Assembly (NCBI GenBank): GCA_009923345.1
Contig: RFTR01000138.1
Location: 1-5,310 of the forward strand
Direction of reading: 5' to 3'
Source of the DNA: Betaproteobacteria bacterium
Lineage (GTDB): Bacteria > Pseudomonadota > Gammaproteobacteria > Burkholderiales > Burkholderiaceae_C
Length of the DNA stretch: 5,310 nucleotides
Program-made: the position numbers and the translations under genes
Notes under the pieces: generated by a model
Told to the model about the DNA's origin: nothing
Seen by the model: only the letters and a program-made list of their open reading frames with translations
Databases searched by the model: none
Shown here: positions 4,775 to 5,310 of the stretch, piece after piece
Layout: each line of letters opens with the position of its first letter
Numbering within the stretch: position 1 is the first letter of the stretch

Positions 4775-5310
4775 ATGACACCAAACGACATACTCGCCCA
4801 ATTCGGGCCGCGCGAAGCCATGGAATACGACGTAGTGATCGTCGGGGGCGGCCCAGCCGGCTTGGCCAGCGCCATCCGCATCAAACAACTGGCCGCTGAA
4901 AAAGGCCAAGACGTCTCGGTCGTGGTGCTAGAAAAAGGCTCAGAACCCGGTGCGCACATCCTCTCAGGCGCGGTCATGGACCCCAAAGCCATGAACGAGC
5001 TCATCCCCAACTGGAAAGAGTTGGGTGCACCCCTGAACCAAGCCGTCACTGGCGACGATTTGCTGATGCTGAGCGAAACCGGTGCCACCCGCACGCCCAG
5101 CTGGCTGATGCCCCGCAACTTCCACAACGACGGTTGCTACGTGGTCTCGTTGAGCAATGTGGTCAAGTGGATGGCGTCCCATGCGGAAAGTTTGGGCGTA
5201 GAAATATTCCCCGGTTTCACAGCGGCAGAAGTGCTCTACAACGACGACGCAGCCGAACACAGCGGCAAACCCTCAGTCAAAGGCATTGCAACGGGTAATC
5301 TTGGTATCGG
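4775..5310 (+). CDS. Electron transfer flavoprotein:ubiquinone oxidoreductase, N-terminal part
   Basis: These are the first 178 residues of ETF-QO, open to the right edge and without a stop in the window. The enzyme sits on the inner face of the cytoplasmic membrane and passes electrons from reduced ETF, loaded by acyl-CoA dehydrogenases, to ubiquinone. The dinucleotide-binding motif GGGPAG is at residues 24-29 after the beta strand YDVVIV. VVVLEKG at 49-55 supplies the acidic Glu53 expected to bind the FAD ribose. HILSGAVMDP at 61-70 is characteristic of ETF-QO. The quinone-binding and [4Fe-4S] regions lie beyond the window; the full protein is usually about 550 residues. ATG 4775 is chosen because MTPNDILAQFGPREAMEYD matches the usual betaproteobacterial N-terminus; Met16 (4820) is the fallback. 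No Shine-Dalgarno precedes 4775. The gene is divergent from the SDR operon, and a shared role in acyl-CoA oxidation fits. Confidence 0.93.
   Translation, partial: MTPNDILAQFGPREAMEYDVVIVGGGPAGLASAIRIKQLAAEKGQDVSVVVLEKGSEPGAHILSGAVMDPKAMNELIPNWKELGAPLNQAVTGDDLLMLSETGATRTPSWLMPRNFHNDGCYVVSLSNVVKWMASHAESLGVEIFPGFTAAEVLYNDDAAEHSGKPSVKGIATGNLGI

Noticed and set aside
4744..5260. Minus-strand open frames opposite ETF-QO
   Set aside because: The plus-strand frame from 4775 to the window edge is an unmistakable ETF-QO N-terminus; the opposite frames are artefacts of its codon pattern.
1..5310. Signs of mobile DNA, CRISPR, tRNA or prophage
   Set aside because: I found no transposase, terminal repeats, regularly spaced repeats or tRNA-like fold, and composition and codon use look even across the window.

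Overview
The window looks like a core-genome segment of a Burkholderiales betaproteobacterium, most likely from the Comamonadaceae (Limnohabitans/Rhodoferax-like). This rests on remembered protein family resemblance (the N-terminus of the ETF-ubiquinone oxidoreductase, the ScoA/ScoB pair, the SDR with its DDGFAL-type tail) and on moderate GC with AT-richer gaps. No database search was possible. I see no mobile element, CRISPR array, tRNA or rRNA.

Layout. Positions 1-924 (+) hold the C-terminal two-thirds of an NAD(P)-dependent succinate-semialdehyde dehydrogenase (GabD), cut by the left edge. After a 166-bp AT-rich gap, 1091-1438 (+) encodes a small winged-helix DNA-binding protein. Facing it is a compact five-gene minus-strand unit, read from 4647 down to 1435: an SDR oxidoreductase, a hotdog-fold acyl-CoA thioesterase, an AhpD/carboxymuconolactone-decarboxylase-like protein, and subunits A and B of a 3-oxoacid CoA-transferase. 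The first three genes are joined by 4-nt ATGA stop/start overlaps, and the last two follow after gaps of 41 and 51 nt. Divergent from this unit, across 127 bp, begins electron-transfer flavoprotein:ubiquinone oxidoreductase (ETF-QO) at 4775 (+), which runs off the right edge.

How the genes may work together. ETF-QO passes electrons from acyl-CoA dehydrogenases to the quinone pool. The CoA-transferase activates acetoacetate, or a related 3-oxoacid, with succinyl-CoA. The thioesterase and SDR fit acyl-CoA chemistry. The theme is therefore fatty-acid, ketone-body or branched-chain amino-acid catabolism. GabD feeds succinate into the TCA cycle and appears to be a separate unit. The substrates of the SDR and thioesterase, and the role of the AhpD-like protein, cannot be read from sequence.

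The points that merit a second look are mostly architectural: a terminator-like hairpin inside the 3' end of scoB, a TTAA shared by two convergent stop codons, a tight hairpin between scoA and scoB, a TTG start for scoA, an ETF-QO start without a visible Shine-Dalgarno sequence, and the coupled SDR/thioesterase/AhpD-like trio. I found no convincing evidence of a wholly new biological system here.
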